DNA of 64,000 bases from Flavobacterium sp. Its GTDB lineage: Bacteria; Bacteroidota; Bacteroidia; Flavobacteriales; Flavobacteriaceae. The notes under the pieces were generated by a model. That model was not told the origin of the DNA, did not search any database, and saw only the letters and a list, made by a program, of their open reading frames with translations. Position 1 is the first letter of the stretch. Every line of letters starts with the position of its first letter. The translations under genes were made by a program, and so were the position numbers. Shown here piece after piece: positions 33,084 to 42,605 of the stretch. The stretch covers positions 1-64,000 of the forward strand of contig NZ_JAHEBT010000003.1 in assembly GCF_024642105.1 (NCBI RefSeq). Direction: 5' to 3'.

Positions 33084-35174
33084 TTAAATAATCTCTTCTT
33101 GAATAACTTTATTTTGATAGTATTTATAGGTCTCTAACTGAGCTCTAAAAACCGGGTTATTTCCTCTTTGTCGGTATTTATTGTCTAATTTTTGAGAATG
33201 GAATCGGGCTTTTACATTTCCTTTCCAACCTAAATCAAAGTTATCAATTAACTCTTGTTTGATTTCTGTATCATAGATTGGGCAGGTAACTTCAACCCTA
33301 CCGTCTAGGTTTCTAGTCATAATATCAGCCGATGAAATATAGACTTCGGTTTGGCTCGCATTTCCAAAAATGTAAATTCTAGAATGTTCCAAATAATTAT
33401 CTACAATACTAATAGCTTCAATATTTTCACTCATGCCAGGCACACCTGGAATTAAAGAGCAAATGCCTCTTACCTCTAATTGTATTTTCACTCCTGCATT
33501 ACTTGCTTCATACAATTTATCAATCATCTCAGTATCTGAAAGACTATTCATTTTTAGTTTCATGTACGTCTTTCTACCTGCAAGCGCATGGGAAATTTCT
33601 CTGTCTATTAATTTGTGAAAACGACCTCTTGTGTAATGAGGAGAAACAATCAAATGTTTATATCGATGCACTCTATAATTGGTATCAAAGAAATCAAAGA
33701 TTTTAGAAACGTCTTTTAATATTTTTTGATGTGCTGTAAAAAGTGTCACATCAGTATATACTTTAGCCGTTGCTTCGTTGAAATTCCCAGTAGAAATAAT
33801 TCCGTAACGTTTCACTTTTTTACCTTCTAAACGTTCAATAACACAAATTTTACTGTGTACTTTTAGTCCTTTGATTCCAAAAATAAGTTCGATCCCTTCC
33901 GTTTGCATTTGTTCTGCATAGGAAATATTACTTGCTTCGTCAAAACGAGCTTGCAACTCAATTTGAACAGTTACCTTTTTACCATTTTTTGCCGCATTAA
34001 TTAGGGAACTAATAATTTGGGAATTTTTGGCTAATCGGTACAAAGTGATTTTAATCGTGGTTACTTTTGGATCTAAAGCCGCCTCACGTAAGAACTTGAT
34101 AACGTACGAATACGACTGATAGGGTGCATTGACCAAATAATCTTTTACTGCAATTTTCTTCATTATGTTTTCGTCCAAACTCAATCCTGGAATAGGCAGC
34201 GGCGGATTCGTTTTGTACAACAAATCAAATCTACCTAGATTTGGAAAATCCATATAATCTCTTCTATTATGATATTTACCACCTGGAATAATACTATCTG
34301 TGGCATCAATTTTCATATTAGTTAAGAAAAAATTAAGTGTGTCTTTATCAATTGTTTGATCATAAATAAATCGAACAGGCTCACCAATTCTTCTGTCTTT
34401 TACACCTGCCGATATTTTCTCTAACATACTCTTACTCATATCACTATCAATATCTAGCTGAGCATCTCGAGTAATTTTTATCATGTGTGCAGAAACACTT
34501 TCGTAATCAAAAATATCGAAAATTTTATTTAAGTTGAGACGAATCACATCGTCAAGCATGATCACATATTGTTTTTCGCCTTCTGGAGGCAAAACAACAA
34601 ATCGGTTAATTGTTTTTGGAAGTTCAATTACCGCATATCTAATTTCTGAATTCCCATCAACATCTTCCTCTTGATTCTGAATTTTAGTAACCAATTTCAC
34701 TGCTAAATAACCCGCAGTATCTTTTAAAACAGGAAAATGATCTAAATCATTCAAAATGATTGTCACTAATTCTGGACTTACTTTTTGAACAAAAAAATCT
34801 TTTAAAAAATTTTCTTGTTCTTCAGTAACATCATTTTCATCAATGGTAAAAATATTTTCTTTTTCTAGTCTAGCTTCGATATCATTCAAAATATCCAAAC
34901 TCTCTGCCTGTTGATTAATTACAATATCAGTGATATCATTCAGTAATTGTTGAGCTGAAATTCCGTTAAAAAACTTTTCTCCAGAAATTCCTGTCAGTGT
35001 CAATCGACGTATTGCTGCAAAACGAACTCTAAAAAACTCATCTAAATTATTCGAGAAAATACCTAGAAATCGCATTCGGTCTAAAAGAGGTACTGTCTCA
35101 TCCCCTGCTTCTTGAAGTACTCTAGCGTTAAAAGCTAACCAACTTTTTTCTCTGTCAATGTATTTTTGTTGCAA
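33084..35174 (-). CDS. ppk1: Polyphosphate kinase 1
   Basis: A 696-residue enzyme that polymerises ATP gamma-phosphate into polyphosphate. N-terminal domain: YIDREKSWLAFNARVLQEA and MRFLGIFSNNLDEFFRVR. The autophosphorylated His is in LKVHSKICVIERLEGKKV with ISTGNFNEATAKVYTD, and the second phospholipase D-like His in DNYLEHSRIYIFGN (about 595). RNLDGRVEVTCPI closes the C2 domain. Upstream sixA ends 9 nt before and ppx follows 38 nt downstream. Confidence 0.96.
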   Translation of the reverse strand: MQQKYIDREKSWLAFNARVLQEAGDETVPLLDRMRFLGIFSNNLDEFFRVRFAAIRRLTLTGISGEKFFNGISAQQLLNDITDIVINQQAESLDILNDIEARLEKENIFTIDENDVTEEQENFLKDFFVQKVSPELVTIILNDLDHFPVLKDTAGYLAVKLVTKIQNQEEDVDGNSEIRYAVIELPKTINRFVVLPPEGEKQYVIMLDDVIRLNLNKIFDIFDYESVSAHMIKITRDAQLDIDSDMSKSMLEKISAGVKDRRIGEPVRFIYDQTIDKDTLNFFLTNMKIDATDSIIPGGKYHNRRDYMDFPNLGRFDLLYKTNPPLPIPGLSLDENIMKKIAVKDYLVNAPYQSYSYVIKFLREAALDPKVTTIKITLYRLAKNSQIISSLINAAKNGKKVTVQIELQARFDEASNISYAEQMQTEGIELIFGIKGLKVHSKICVIERLEGKKVKRYGIISTGNFNEATAKVYTDVTLFTAHQKILKDVSKIFDFFDTNYRVHRYKHLIVSPHYTRGRFHKLIDREISHALAGRKTYMKLKMNSLSDTEMIDKLYEASNAGVKIQLEVRGICSLIPGVPGMSENIEAISIVDNYLEHSRIYIFGNASQTEVYISSADIMTRNLDGRVEVTCPIYDTEIKQELIDNFDLGWKGNVKARFHSQKLDNKYRQRGNNPVFRAQLETYKYYQNKVIQEEII

Positions 35175-35183
35175 AACTTTTAT

Positions 35184-35669
35184 TTATTTTAAATCTTTTG
35201 GAAATAGTGTTTTTTTGATTTTACCCTTATCAATTTTATCCCAATTCTCTGTTTCAAATTGTAATGAAATAAATCCTGATGTAGGAACATTAGGAATAAA
35301 ACCATCTCCAAATTTATTAACAAAATTTGTAATAGCCTCATTATGTCCAAAAAGAATAACACTTTCATAAAGATTATTACAAGATTTGATTACTTTCTCT
35401 AACTGATTTTCATCAAAAGTGTATAAATCTTCTTTGTAAACAATATTTTCAATAGGAAAATAAATATTTTGAGCAAAAATTAGAGCGGTATCTGAAGCTC
35501 TTTTGGCTGTACTTGTCCAGAGCAAAAAAGTTTTGGGAATGTAACTCATAATACAAGAGGAAACTAAATGGGCATCTATAATTCCTCTCTTAAGTAAAGG
35601 CCTATCAACATCTTTAGTAGGGGTTGCCCAACTTGATTTTGCATGTCTAACTAAAATTAAATTTTTCAT
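35184..35669 (-). CDS. sixA: SixA-type phosphohistidine phosphatase
   Basis: The start is taken as ATG 35669, MKNLILVRHAKSSWATPTKDVDRPLLKRG, since the RH catalytic motif should lie within the first 10 residues; the upstream in-frame ATG would add 15 unconserved residues. 161 residues. Catalytic LVRHAKSSW (His9), and the second His in VILFGHNEAITNF. In E. coli SixA acts on the phosphohistidine of nitrogen PTS or ArcB. Here it leads a sixA-ppk1-ppx operon; PPK1 itself uses a phosphohistidine, so a link is conceivable but unproven. Confidence 0.88.
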   Translation of the reverse strand: MKNLILVRHAKSSWATPTKDVDRPLLKRGIIDAHLVSSCIMSYIPKTFLLWTSTAKRASDTALIFAQNIYFPIENIVYKEDLYTFDENQLEKVIKSCNNLYESVILFGHNEAITNFVNKFGDGFIPNVPTSGFISLQFETENWDKIDKGKIKKTLFPKDLK

Positions 35670-36030
35670 ACTATATGGGGGATTATTAGTTAATCTATTC
35701 AGAAAACAAATCATTCATTCATGAGACAATTTACAAAACATCTGTAAACGAATCTTCTATTTTAACTCTTTATTATTATTGATATCACTTTCAATTACTA
35801 AAAAAGCAAGAAAACTATCATCAAAAAATTCTTGAACAACCCTTTAACGAGTTTTTAAGCCTTTAATAGAGATTACTTATTTCTTTCCATTTCATAAAAT
35901 TAACTTAGATGTAAATATCACTATATCAAATAGTTAAACACTTAGCTATATATAATAGGTAACTGATTCTAAAGAAATCAATTCTACAATAGTCCAATTA
36001 TTTCTTTTCTAACGATTTAAAAAAATCAAT
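35670..36030. other. AT-rich divergent intergenic region
   Basis: A 361-nt gap between sixA (minus) and the giant surface protein gene (plus). It should hold both promoters, but I see no TAnnTTTG box at proper distance, no stable hairpin and no ORF. Regulation of the surface protein may use another sigma factor. Confidence 0.5.
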
Positions 36031-39000
36031 ATGGAACCAACATTTACTCGTTTGGCTAGACTTTTTGTCTCCCTTTTATTTTTATGTTCTTTAGGGCTTT
36101 ATTCTCAAATAGGGCCAGGAATAGCTCCTGTAAACTTGCCAAGTGGTGGGTTTACTATTGATGGTTCACTTTTGTCAAATTCAACCAATGGAGATTGGGT
36201 GGATGGGACTGGGTCTGGCGGATTTGTTTTAGCTAACTCTGGAACACCCCTAAATACAAAGACTACCTATCATTTGTATGACGAATACGATAGTGGAACA
36301 GATAATATTTTTGGAGGTGGAGACAAAGTGAGTGATAATCCCAATTCTATGACCTGGGTTAATGGTACTTCGAACAATAAAACCGATATGAACAATGCGT
36401 TGATTCATTTTACAACCGATTCGAATGGCAATGTTTGGTTTGTATTTGCTGCCGATCGTTTAAGCAATAGTGGAAATGCTTATATTGACTTTGAATTTCT
36501 TCAAGACCAATTAACTAAAACAGCCACTGGATTTTCAACAACCGCTTCTAATTCAACTGGTGGGCGAACTGAAGGTGATTTTTTACTTACCGTTTATTTT
36601 GAAAGCGGTGTTGCAAAATTCGATATTCAGCGTTGGACTCTTGTTAGTGGCGTTTGGCAATACACAACATATTATTCAACTCTACCTGTTAATTCAGTCT
36701 ATGCCGCAGGAAATTCTAGTATAATTTCTGTACCTTATTCTGCTTTTGGAACTAATAGTTATCCAGAAAACACATTCATAGAATCAGCAGTAAATTTAAC
36801 CGAAGTACTAAGTGCTATAGATCCTTGTGCTAGCCTAAAAATAAAAACTATTTTTGTTAAGTCAAAAACGTCTACAGCTCCATCAGCCTCTATAAAAGAT
36901 TTTTTTGAACCACTACCTGTAACTAACCTTACACTAGGAAGTGCTGATGCGGGAGACGATGATACTGTTTGTTCCGGAGGAAGTTACAAACTTCAAGGGG
37001 CTGCGGTACCGAGTTCTAACTATTCGGTTGTATCTACAACTTGGTCTGTAATAAGTGGTAATGCTACGATTGATACTCCATCTTCACTAGATTCTTATGT
37101 AACAATCAACGGAGGTTCTGCTACATTACGACTTACTGTAGAAACTCATCCATCAAATGGTATTGGAGCACATTGTGTAGTATATGATGAAGTTACTATT
37201 ACCACAATCCCCTCACCTAGTTGTTTGATTACAGGCACAGATGGTCCAATTTGTCCGTCAACAGAATCCTCCTTTTCAGCACCTTCAAGTGCAAGTTATT
37301 TATGGGATATTTCAGGTAATGGAACTATCAGTGGTAGTACTACTTCGCAAACTGTTACTCTAACCACAGGGTCAACTTGTAATGCATCATTTACTTTAAC
37401 ACTAAATACTACTGATGCTAATGGCTGTACCTCTACGTGCACTAAAACTGTTGTTGTAAATGATACTACCGCTCCTATTGTAACAACAAGTTCAGGTGCA
37501 TTAGATCACAATATCCAATGTAATAACACTGCTGCAATTGCTTCTGCTTTAACTGAAGCTCCAACTGCCACTGATAATTGTTCGACTACCCCAACTATTC
37601 ATTTGGTGAGTGATGTAACCACTCCAACTACCAATTGTGCCAATGGTTATTCAAGAGTGAGAACCTGGAATTTTTCCGATGGATGTGGCAATACAAGTAG
37701 CAATTTTGTACAAACCATCACTGTAATTGATAACACAGCACCTACTTGGACAACTGCTGTTGGTAGTTTAAACACTACTGTTGAATGTAGCGATACACAA
37801 GCTTTGGCGGATGCCCAAAATTTATTCCCAATAGCTTCTGATAATTGTGATGCAGACCTAAGTAATATTGTGAAAGTAGCGGGAACATTTGTCGCTTCTG
37901 CAACTTGTACCAATGCAGGAACCTATACTAATATGTGGACAGTAACCGATGATTGTGGGAATGTTTCTGAAACGTTTACACAAACAATCAATGTAATTGA
38001 TACTACTGTTCCTACTTGGACAACTACTGTCGGAAGTTTAAATACTACTGTTGAATGTAGTGATATACAAGCTTTGGCGGATGCCCAAAATTTATTCCCA
38101 ATAGCCACTGATAATTGTGATGCAGACCTAAGTAACAATGTAAAAGTTTCGGGAACATTTGTGGCTTCTGCAACTTGTACCAATGCAGGAACCTATACTA
38201 ATATGTGGACAGTAACCGATGATTGTGGGAATGTTTCTGAAACGTTTACACAAACAATCAATGTAATTGATACTACTGTTCCTACTTGGACAACTACTGT
38301 CGGAAGTTTAAATACTACTGTTGAATGTAGTGATATACAAGCTTTGGCGGATGCCCAAAATTTATTCCCAATAGCCACTGATAATTGTGATGCAGACCTA
38401 AGTAACAATGTAAAAGTTTCGGGAACATTTGTGGCTTCTGCAACTTGTGCCAATGCGGGGACTTATACCAATACGTGGACAGTAACCGATGATTGTGGCA
38501 ATGTTTCTGAAACGTTTACACAAGTAATCAATGTAATAGATACTACTGTTCCTACTTGGACGACTGCTGTCGGAAGTTTGAACACTACTATTGAATGTAA
38601 TGATACACAAGCTTTGGCGAATGCTCAAAATCTATTCCCAATAGCTTCTGACAATTGCGATGCAGACCTAAGTAACAATGTAAAAGTTTCGGGAACATTT
38701 GTGGCTTCTGCAACTTGCACTAATGCCGGAACCTATACCAATACGTGGACAGTAACCGATGCTTGTGGTAATAGTTCGGAAACGTTTACTCAGGTAATCA
38801 ATGTAATAGATACTACTGTTCCTACTTGGACAACTGCTGTCGGTAGTTTGAATACTACTGTTGAATGTAATGATACACAAGCTTTGACGAATGCCCAAAA
38901 TTTATTCCCAATAGCCACTGATAATTGCGATGCAGACCTAAGTAACATTGTAAAAGTAGCGGGAACATTTGTAGCTTCTGCAACTTGTGCCAATGCAGGA

Positions 39001-41163
39001 ACCTACACCAATACGTGGGCAATAACCGATGATTGCGGCAATAGTTCGGAAACATTTACACAAGTAATCAATGTAATTGATAACACAGCGCCTACTTGGA
39101 CAACTGCTGTCGGTAGTTTAAATACTACTGTTGAATGTAGTGATACACAAGCTTTGGCGAATGCCCAAAATCTATTCCCTGTAGCCACTGACAATTGCGA
39201 TGCAGACCTAAGTAACATTGTAAAAGTAGCGGGAACATTTGTAGCTTCTGCAACTTGTGCCAATGCCGGAACCTACACTAATACGTGGACAGTAACCGAT
39301 GCTTGTGGTAATGTTTCTGAAACGTTTAAACAAACAATTACAATTCAAGACACTACTGTACCTGATATAGCAACCAAAGCTACCGATATAATAGTAGAAT
39401 GTGATGGACAAGGAAATCAAAATGCGATTGCTAATTGGTTAGCTAATAACGGAGGTGCGATTGCTTTTGACAACTGTTCTGAAATAATTTGGACTAATAA
39501 CTTTAACTCGATTGCAAATGATTGTTCAACTGCTGTGACTGTAGTGTTTACTGCAACTGATACTTGTGGAAACTCAGCTTCTACTTCTGCAACATTTAGT
39601 GTTCAGGATAATACCCCTCCTGTGGTACCCGTAGCTCCTACGACTATTACCGTTGGATGTGCATCCGATATTCCTGCGATGATTCCGCTTACAGCAAGAG
39701 ATAACTGTTCCGGAAATATTACTGTTGAAGGAACGAATAGCATCGAATTAGGCGATTGTGAAAATACGTATACAATCAACCGAACTTGGACTTTTACAGA
39801 TGCATGTAATAATATTTCTAGTACTTCTCAAATTATACATGTGATAGATACTACCCCTCCAACGATAGCGCCTTTACCAGAGCTATCGACAATAGCTTGC
39901 CCAAACACACCTGTATTTACTCAAGCAATTGCAACAGACGAATGTGGCTCTAATGTGAATTTAACTTTTAAAGATGTCAAAACTGAAGGAAGCTGTGCTG
40001 GTTCGTATTCAATCACTCGAAATTGGACAGCGACTGATATGTGTGGTAATAGCACAACTGCTTCACAAACTATTAATGTAGAAGACAAAGTTGCTCCTGT
40101 AATTGCAAGTTTACCAGAACCAACGACAATAACTTGTCCAAATTCACCTGTATTTGCATTTGCAACAGCGACTGATGAATGCGGCTCTGATTTTAACTTG
40201 ACTTTTAAAGATGTCAAAACAGAAGGAAGTTGTGCTGGTTCCTATTCGATAACAAGAACTTGGACAGCAACTGATACTTGTGGTAATAGTTCAACTGCTT
40301 CACAAACTATTAATGTAGAAGACAAAATTGGACCTATAACTACTAGCGAGTTTAACTCTAATGTTACAGCTAACTGTGATGCAATTCCTGTGAAACCAGA
40401 ATTAGTTTTTGTAGATGCCTGTTCTGCTATTAACTCAACTATTTTCACAGAAACTATTAGTAACCAAACCACTGATTCTTATATAATCAACAGAAAATGG
40501 AGCGTTTCAGACACCTGTGGAAATACTTCAGAATTTATTCAAACTGTGAATGTAACAATTGCTAATAGTTTGATTACACTAACAGGTTCTGTTTGTAATG
40601 ATGGAGAAACTACAAGCATTGATTTAACTTCTCTATTCCCTACAGGAACTCCAACTACAGGAACTTGGACAGACTTTTCTAATACAGGAAAATTAGAAGG
40701 TAATAATTTTAATGCAGCGACTCTTGCAGTAGGAGATTATATTTTCGAATATGCGATTAATGATGCCAATTGCCCTAGAAGTATTAGAATTACGGTAACT
40801 GTAACTACAGACTGTGGCGGAATTGTATTGCCTTGTGGAACTATAGTGGTTCACAACGCTTTTTCTCCAAACGGAGATGGTATCAATGAGAAGTTTGTAA
40901 TTGACAATATTAATGACACCAATTGTTATCCTGATAATACTGTCGAAATATACAACCGATGGGGAGTATTAGTGTATTCAACTAAAGGGTATAACAATAC
41001 TACTAATGCATTTGATGGCATCTCAATCGGGCAATCAGCTGTAAGTCAATCATCAGGATTACCTGCTGGAACGTATTTTTATATTTTGACGTATACTTCT
41101 TTTGACAACAACAATACCATTCAAAATAATAAAAAAGTAGGATATCTATTCCTAACCAAATAA
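36031..41163 (+). CDS. Giant secreted repeat protein with type B (CHU_C) type IX secretion domain
   Basis: A 1710-residue surface protein. A signal peptide covers about residues 1-25 (RLARLFVSLLFLCSLGLYSQ). Residues 30-300 form an N-terminal beta domain (NGDWVDGTGSGGFVLANSG). A PKD-like part follows to about 480. One diverged and six near-identical 90-residue Cys-containing repeats cover about 485-1110, each with WTVTDDCGNVSETF and ATDNCDADLSN-type sequences of the HYR-like kind. More diverged repeats follow, including two 79-residue units (1282-1439). The C-terminus has NAFSPNGDGINEKFVI and EIYNRWGVLVYS and ends KKVGYLFLTK, the gliding-motility type B sorting domain. Downstream PorP/SprF and OmpA genes complete a cassette. 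Probably an adhesin; ligand unknown. Confidence 0.93.
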   Translation: MEPTFTRLARLFVSLLFLCSLGLYSQIGPGIAPVNLPSGGFTIDGSLLSNSTNGDWVDGTGSGGFVLANSGTPLNTKTTYHLYDEYDSGTDNIFGGGDKVSDNPNSMTWVNGTSNNKTDMNNALIHFTTDSNGNVWFVFAADRLSNSGNAYIDFEFLQDQLTKTATGFSTTASNSTGGRTEGDFLLTVYFESGVAKFDIQRWTLVSGVWQYTTYYSTLPVNSVYAAGNSSIISVPYSAFGTNSYPENTFIESAVNLTEVLSAIDPCASLKIKTIFVKSKTSTAPSASIKDFFEPLPVTNLTLGSADAGDDDTVCSGGSYKLQGAAVPSSNYSVVSTTWSVISGNATIDTPSSLDSYVTINGGSATLRLTVETHPSNGIGAHCVVYDEVTITTIPSPSCLITGTDGPICPSTESSFSAPSSASYLWDISGNGTISGSTTSQTVTLTTGSTCNASFTLTLNTTDANGCTSTCTKTVVVNDTTAPIVTTSSGALDHNIQCNNTAAIASALTEAPTATDNCSTTPTIHLVSDVTTPTTNCANGYSRVRTWNFSDGCGNTSSNFVQTITVIDNTAPTWTTAVGSLNTTVECSDTQALADAQNLFPIASDNCDADLSNIVKVAGTFVASATCTNAGTYTNMWTVTDDCGNVSETFTQTINVIDTTVPTWTTTVGSLNTTVECSDIQALADAQNLFPIATDNCDADLSNNVKVSGTFVASATCTNAGTYTNMWTVTDDCGNVSETFTQTINVIDTTVPTWTTTVGSLNTTVECSDIQALADAQNLFPIATDNCDADLSNNVKVSGTFVASATCANAGTYTNTWTVTDDCGNVSETFTQVINVIDTTVPTWTTAVGSLNTTIECNDTQALANAQNLFPIASDNCDADLSNNVKVSGTFVASATCTNAGTYTNTWTVTDACGNSSETFTQVINVIDTTVPTWTTAVGSLNTTVECNDTQALTNAQNLFPIATDNCDADLSNIVKVAGTFVASATCANAGTYTNTWAITDDCGNSSETFTQVINVIDNTAPTWTTAVGSLNTTVECSDTQALANAQNLFPVATDNCDADLSNIVKVAGTFVASATCANAGTYTNTWTVTDACGNVSETFKQTITIQDTTVPDIATKATDIIVECDGQGNQNAIANWLANNGGAIAFDNCSEIIWTNNFNSIANDCSTAVTVVFTATDTCGNSASTSATFSVQDNTPPVVPVAPTTITVGCASDIPAMIPLTARDNCSGNITVEGTNSIELGDCENTYTINRTWTFTDACNNISSTSQIIHVIDTTPPTIAPLPELSTIACPNTPVFTQAIATDECGSNVNLTFKDVKTEGSCAGSYSITRNWTATDMCGNSTTASQTINVEDKVAPVIASLPEPTTITCPNSPVFAFATATDECGSDFNLTFKDVKTEGSCAGSYSITRTWTATDTCGNSSTASQTINVEDKIGPITTSEFNSNVTANCDAIPVKPELVFVDACSAINSTIFTETISNQTTDSYIINRKWSVSDTCGNTSEFIQTVNVTIANSLITLTGSVCNDGETTSIDLTSLFPTGTPTTGTWTDFSNTGKLEGNNFNAATLAVGDYIFEYAINDANCPRSIRITVTVTTDCGGIVLPCGTIVVHNAFSPNGDGINEKFVIDNINDTNCYPDNTVEIYNRWGVLVYSTKGYNNTTNAFDGISIGQSAVSQSSGLPAGTYFYILTYTSFDNNNTIQNNKKVGYLFLTK
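37741..39360 (+). repeat. Six tandem 270-bp coding repeats in the surface protein gene
   Basis: Units begin at 37741, 38011, 38281, 38551, 38821 and 39091, each with CCTACTTGGACAACTGCTGT or a close variant, and encode 90 residues. Segment 37894-38178 is identical to 38164-38448 (285 bp, offset 270), a recent duplication. Later units differ at scattered, often silent sites. Confidence 0.95.
39874..40347 (+). repeat. Two tandem 237-bp coding repeats in the surface protein gene
   Basis: Units of 79 residues begin at 39874 and 40111 with LPELSTIACP and LPEPTTITCP. Their most conserved part encodes LTFKDVKTEGSCAGSYSITR in both. This repeat class is distinct from the 270-bp units. Confidence 0.85.
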
Positions 41164-41253
41164 TACAAATAATATTCCCTGAGAATTAAATTTTCTGGGA
41201 TTATAAAAAAATAAATAACGCATTCTATTGAATGATACCATAAAACCGCAATT

Positions 41254-42162
41254 ATGAAAACTCTATTATTTTCTTTCGTTTTAGTATTGACATCGATGCT
41301 TAATTATGCTCAACAAGATGCTCAATTTACACAGTATATGTACAATACAATTACTATCAATCCAGCTTATGCAGGATCGAGAGGAGCCTTAAGCATTTTT
41401 GCTTTACATCGTACCCAATGGGTTGGCCTTGACGGAGCTCCAGTAACCAATACGTTTTCTATGAATACTCCCCTCAATGAAAGTAATTTAGGATTGGGGA
41501 TATCAATTGTCAATGACAAAATTGGACCAACACAAGAAAACACAATCTCTGCGGACGTCTCCTATTCTATTCACACTTCGGAGACATTTATACTTTCTTT
41601 TGGGATGAAAGCCACAGCTAATTTATTTAGTTTAGATGTAAACAAACTCAATCCTGTAGATAACGACCCTAGTTTACATGACTTTAATAACAAATTTACA
41701 CCCAATATTGGAGCGGGTATTTATTTGCATTCAGACAAGGCTTATGTGGGATTTTCAGTTCCTAATTTCATTGAAACCAATCGGTATAATGATAACGAGG
41801 TAGCTATTTTTAAAGAAAAAATAAACTATTACCTCATGGGTGGATATGTATTTACTATTTCAAATGATATTCAATTTAAACCCGCAGGGTTACTCAAATT
41901 AGTTCAAGGTGCACCATTGCAAGCTGACATTTCTGCAAATTTTATGTTCATCGAAAAGCTTACTATTGGTATTGCTTATAGATGGAATGCTGCAATGAGT
42001 GGCATGGTAGGATTTCAAATCTCCGAAGGGCTACATATTGGTTATGGCTACGATTTAGAAACTACCAATTTAGATAGATACAATTCAGGATCTCATGAAG
42101 TTTTTCTTCGCTATGAATTATTTAAAAACAACACTCGAATGACTACACCAAGATTCTTTTAA
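41254..42162 (+). CDS. Type IX secretion system membrane protein, PorP/SprF family
   Basis: A 302-residue outer-membrane protein. Signal peptide about 1-19 (MKTLLFSFVLVLTSMLNYAQ). The family start is clear: QQDAQFTQYMYNTITINPAYAGSRGALSIFALHRTQW, and the barrel continues with GIGISIVNDKIGPTQ-like strands and ends HEVFLRYELFKN. PorP/SprF-like proteins help specific type B cargo reach or attach to the surface; one is normally encoded next to its cargo gene. Here it lies 90 nt after the giant surface protein gene. Confidence 0.93.
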   Translation: MKTLLFSFVLVLTSMLNYAQQDAQFTQYMYNTITINPAYAGSRGALSIFALHRTQWVGLDGAPVTNTFSMNTPLNESNLGLGISIVNDKIGPTQENTISADVSYSIHTSETFILSFGMKATANLFSLDVNKLNPVDNDPSLHDFNNKFTPNIGAGIYLHSDKAYVGFSVPNFIETNRYNDNEVAIFKEKINYYLMGGYVFTISNDIQFKPAGLLKLVQGAPLQADISANFMFIEKLTIGIAYRWNAAMSGMVGFQISEGLHIGYGYDLETTNLDRYNSGSHEVFLRYELFKNNTRMTTPRFF

Positions 42163-42173
42163 AAACTACCATT

Positions 42174-42575
42174 ATGAAAAACCGTACACTACTTTACTTA
42201 GCAATAGTAAACTTCGCTTATCTAAAAGGATTTAGTCAAAAAACAACCCTTTTTATTACCGATAAAGTCAATGAAAAATATGCCTATGTTGATGTAACCA
42301 ATACTTATGAACGCGTCGCAGCAAAAGGATACAAGTCAGTCGATTTATTTAAAAAATTAGGTGATTCCTATTATTTCAATTCCAACTATGAAAAAGCGGC
42401 TAAATGGTATGGAGAGTTATTTGCTATGAGAACTCCATTAGAACCCGAATATTATTATCAGTATGCTGATTGCCTACACTGTATTGGCAATACTAAATTA
42501 GCGAATGAGGTACTACTTCGATTGAATCAGAAATCAGAAATTGTTCCAATTAAAAAATCTAAAAAAAGAAAATAA
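42174..42575 (+). CDS. Stand-alone TPR-like paralogue of the OmpA protein N-terminus
   Basis: A 133-residue protein with a signal peptide (about 1-21, ending KGFSQ). It matches the first 120 residues of the next gene product: TYERVAAKGYKSVDLFKKLGDSYYFN against TYERVAEKGYQSADMYKKIGNSYYFN, then EKAAKWYGELFAM against ESAAKWYSQLFAM, and EPEYYYQYADCL against EPEYYFRYSQSL. It ends in a basic tail KKSKKRK instead of PD40 and OmpA domains. It lies 11 nt after the PorP gene. Probably a partial tandem duplication retained as a periplasmic TPR protein. Confidence 0.8.
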   Translation: MKNRTLLYLAIVNFAYLKGFSQKTTLFITDKVNEKYAYVDVTNTYERVAAKGYKSVDLFKKLGDSYYFNSNYEKAAKWYGELFAMRTPLEPEYYYQYADCLHCIGNTKLANEVLLRLNQKSEIVPIKKSKKRK

Positions 42576-42605
42576 TTCTTTTAAATACTTCTAAACTATA
42601 CGATT

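Noticed and set aside
37741..39360. Possible CRISPR-like array
   Set aside because: The 270-bp units are contiguous and in frame with a protein; there are no spacers or cas genes.
37647..40472. Long minus-strand open frames through the surface protein repeats
   Set aside because: They recur every 270 bp as mirror images of the coding repeats and have no start signals or protein-like families; they are shadows of the plus-strand gene.
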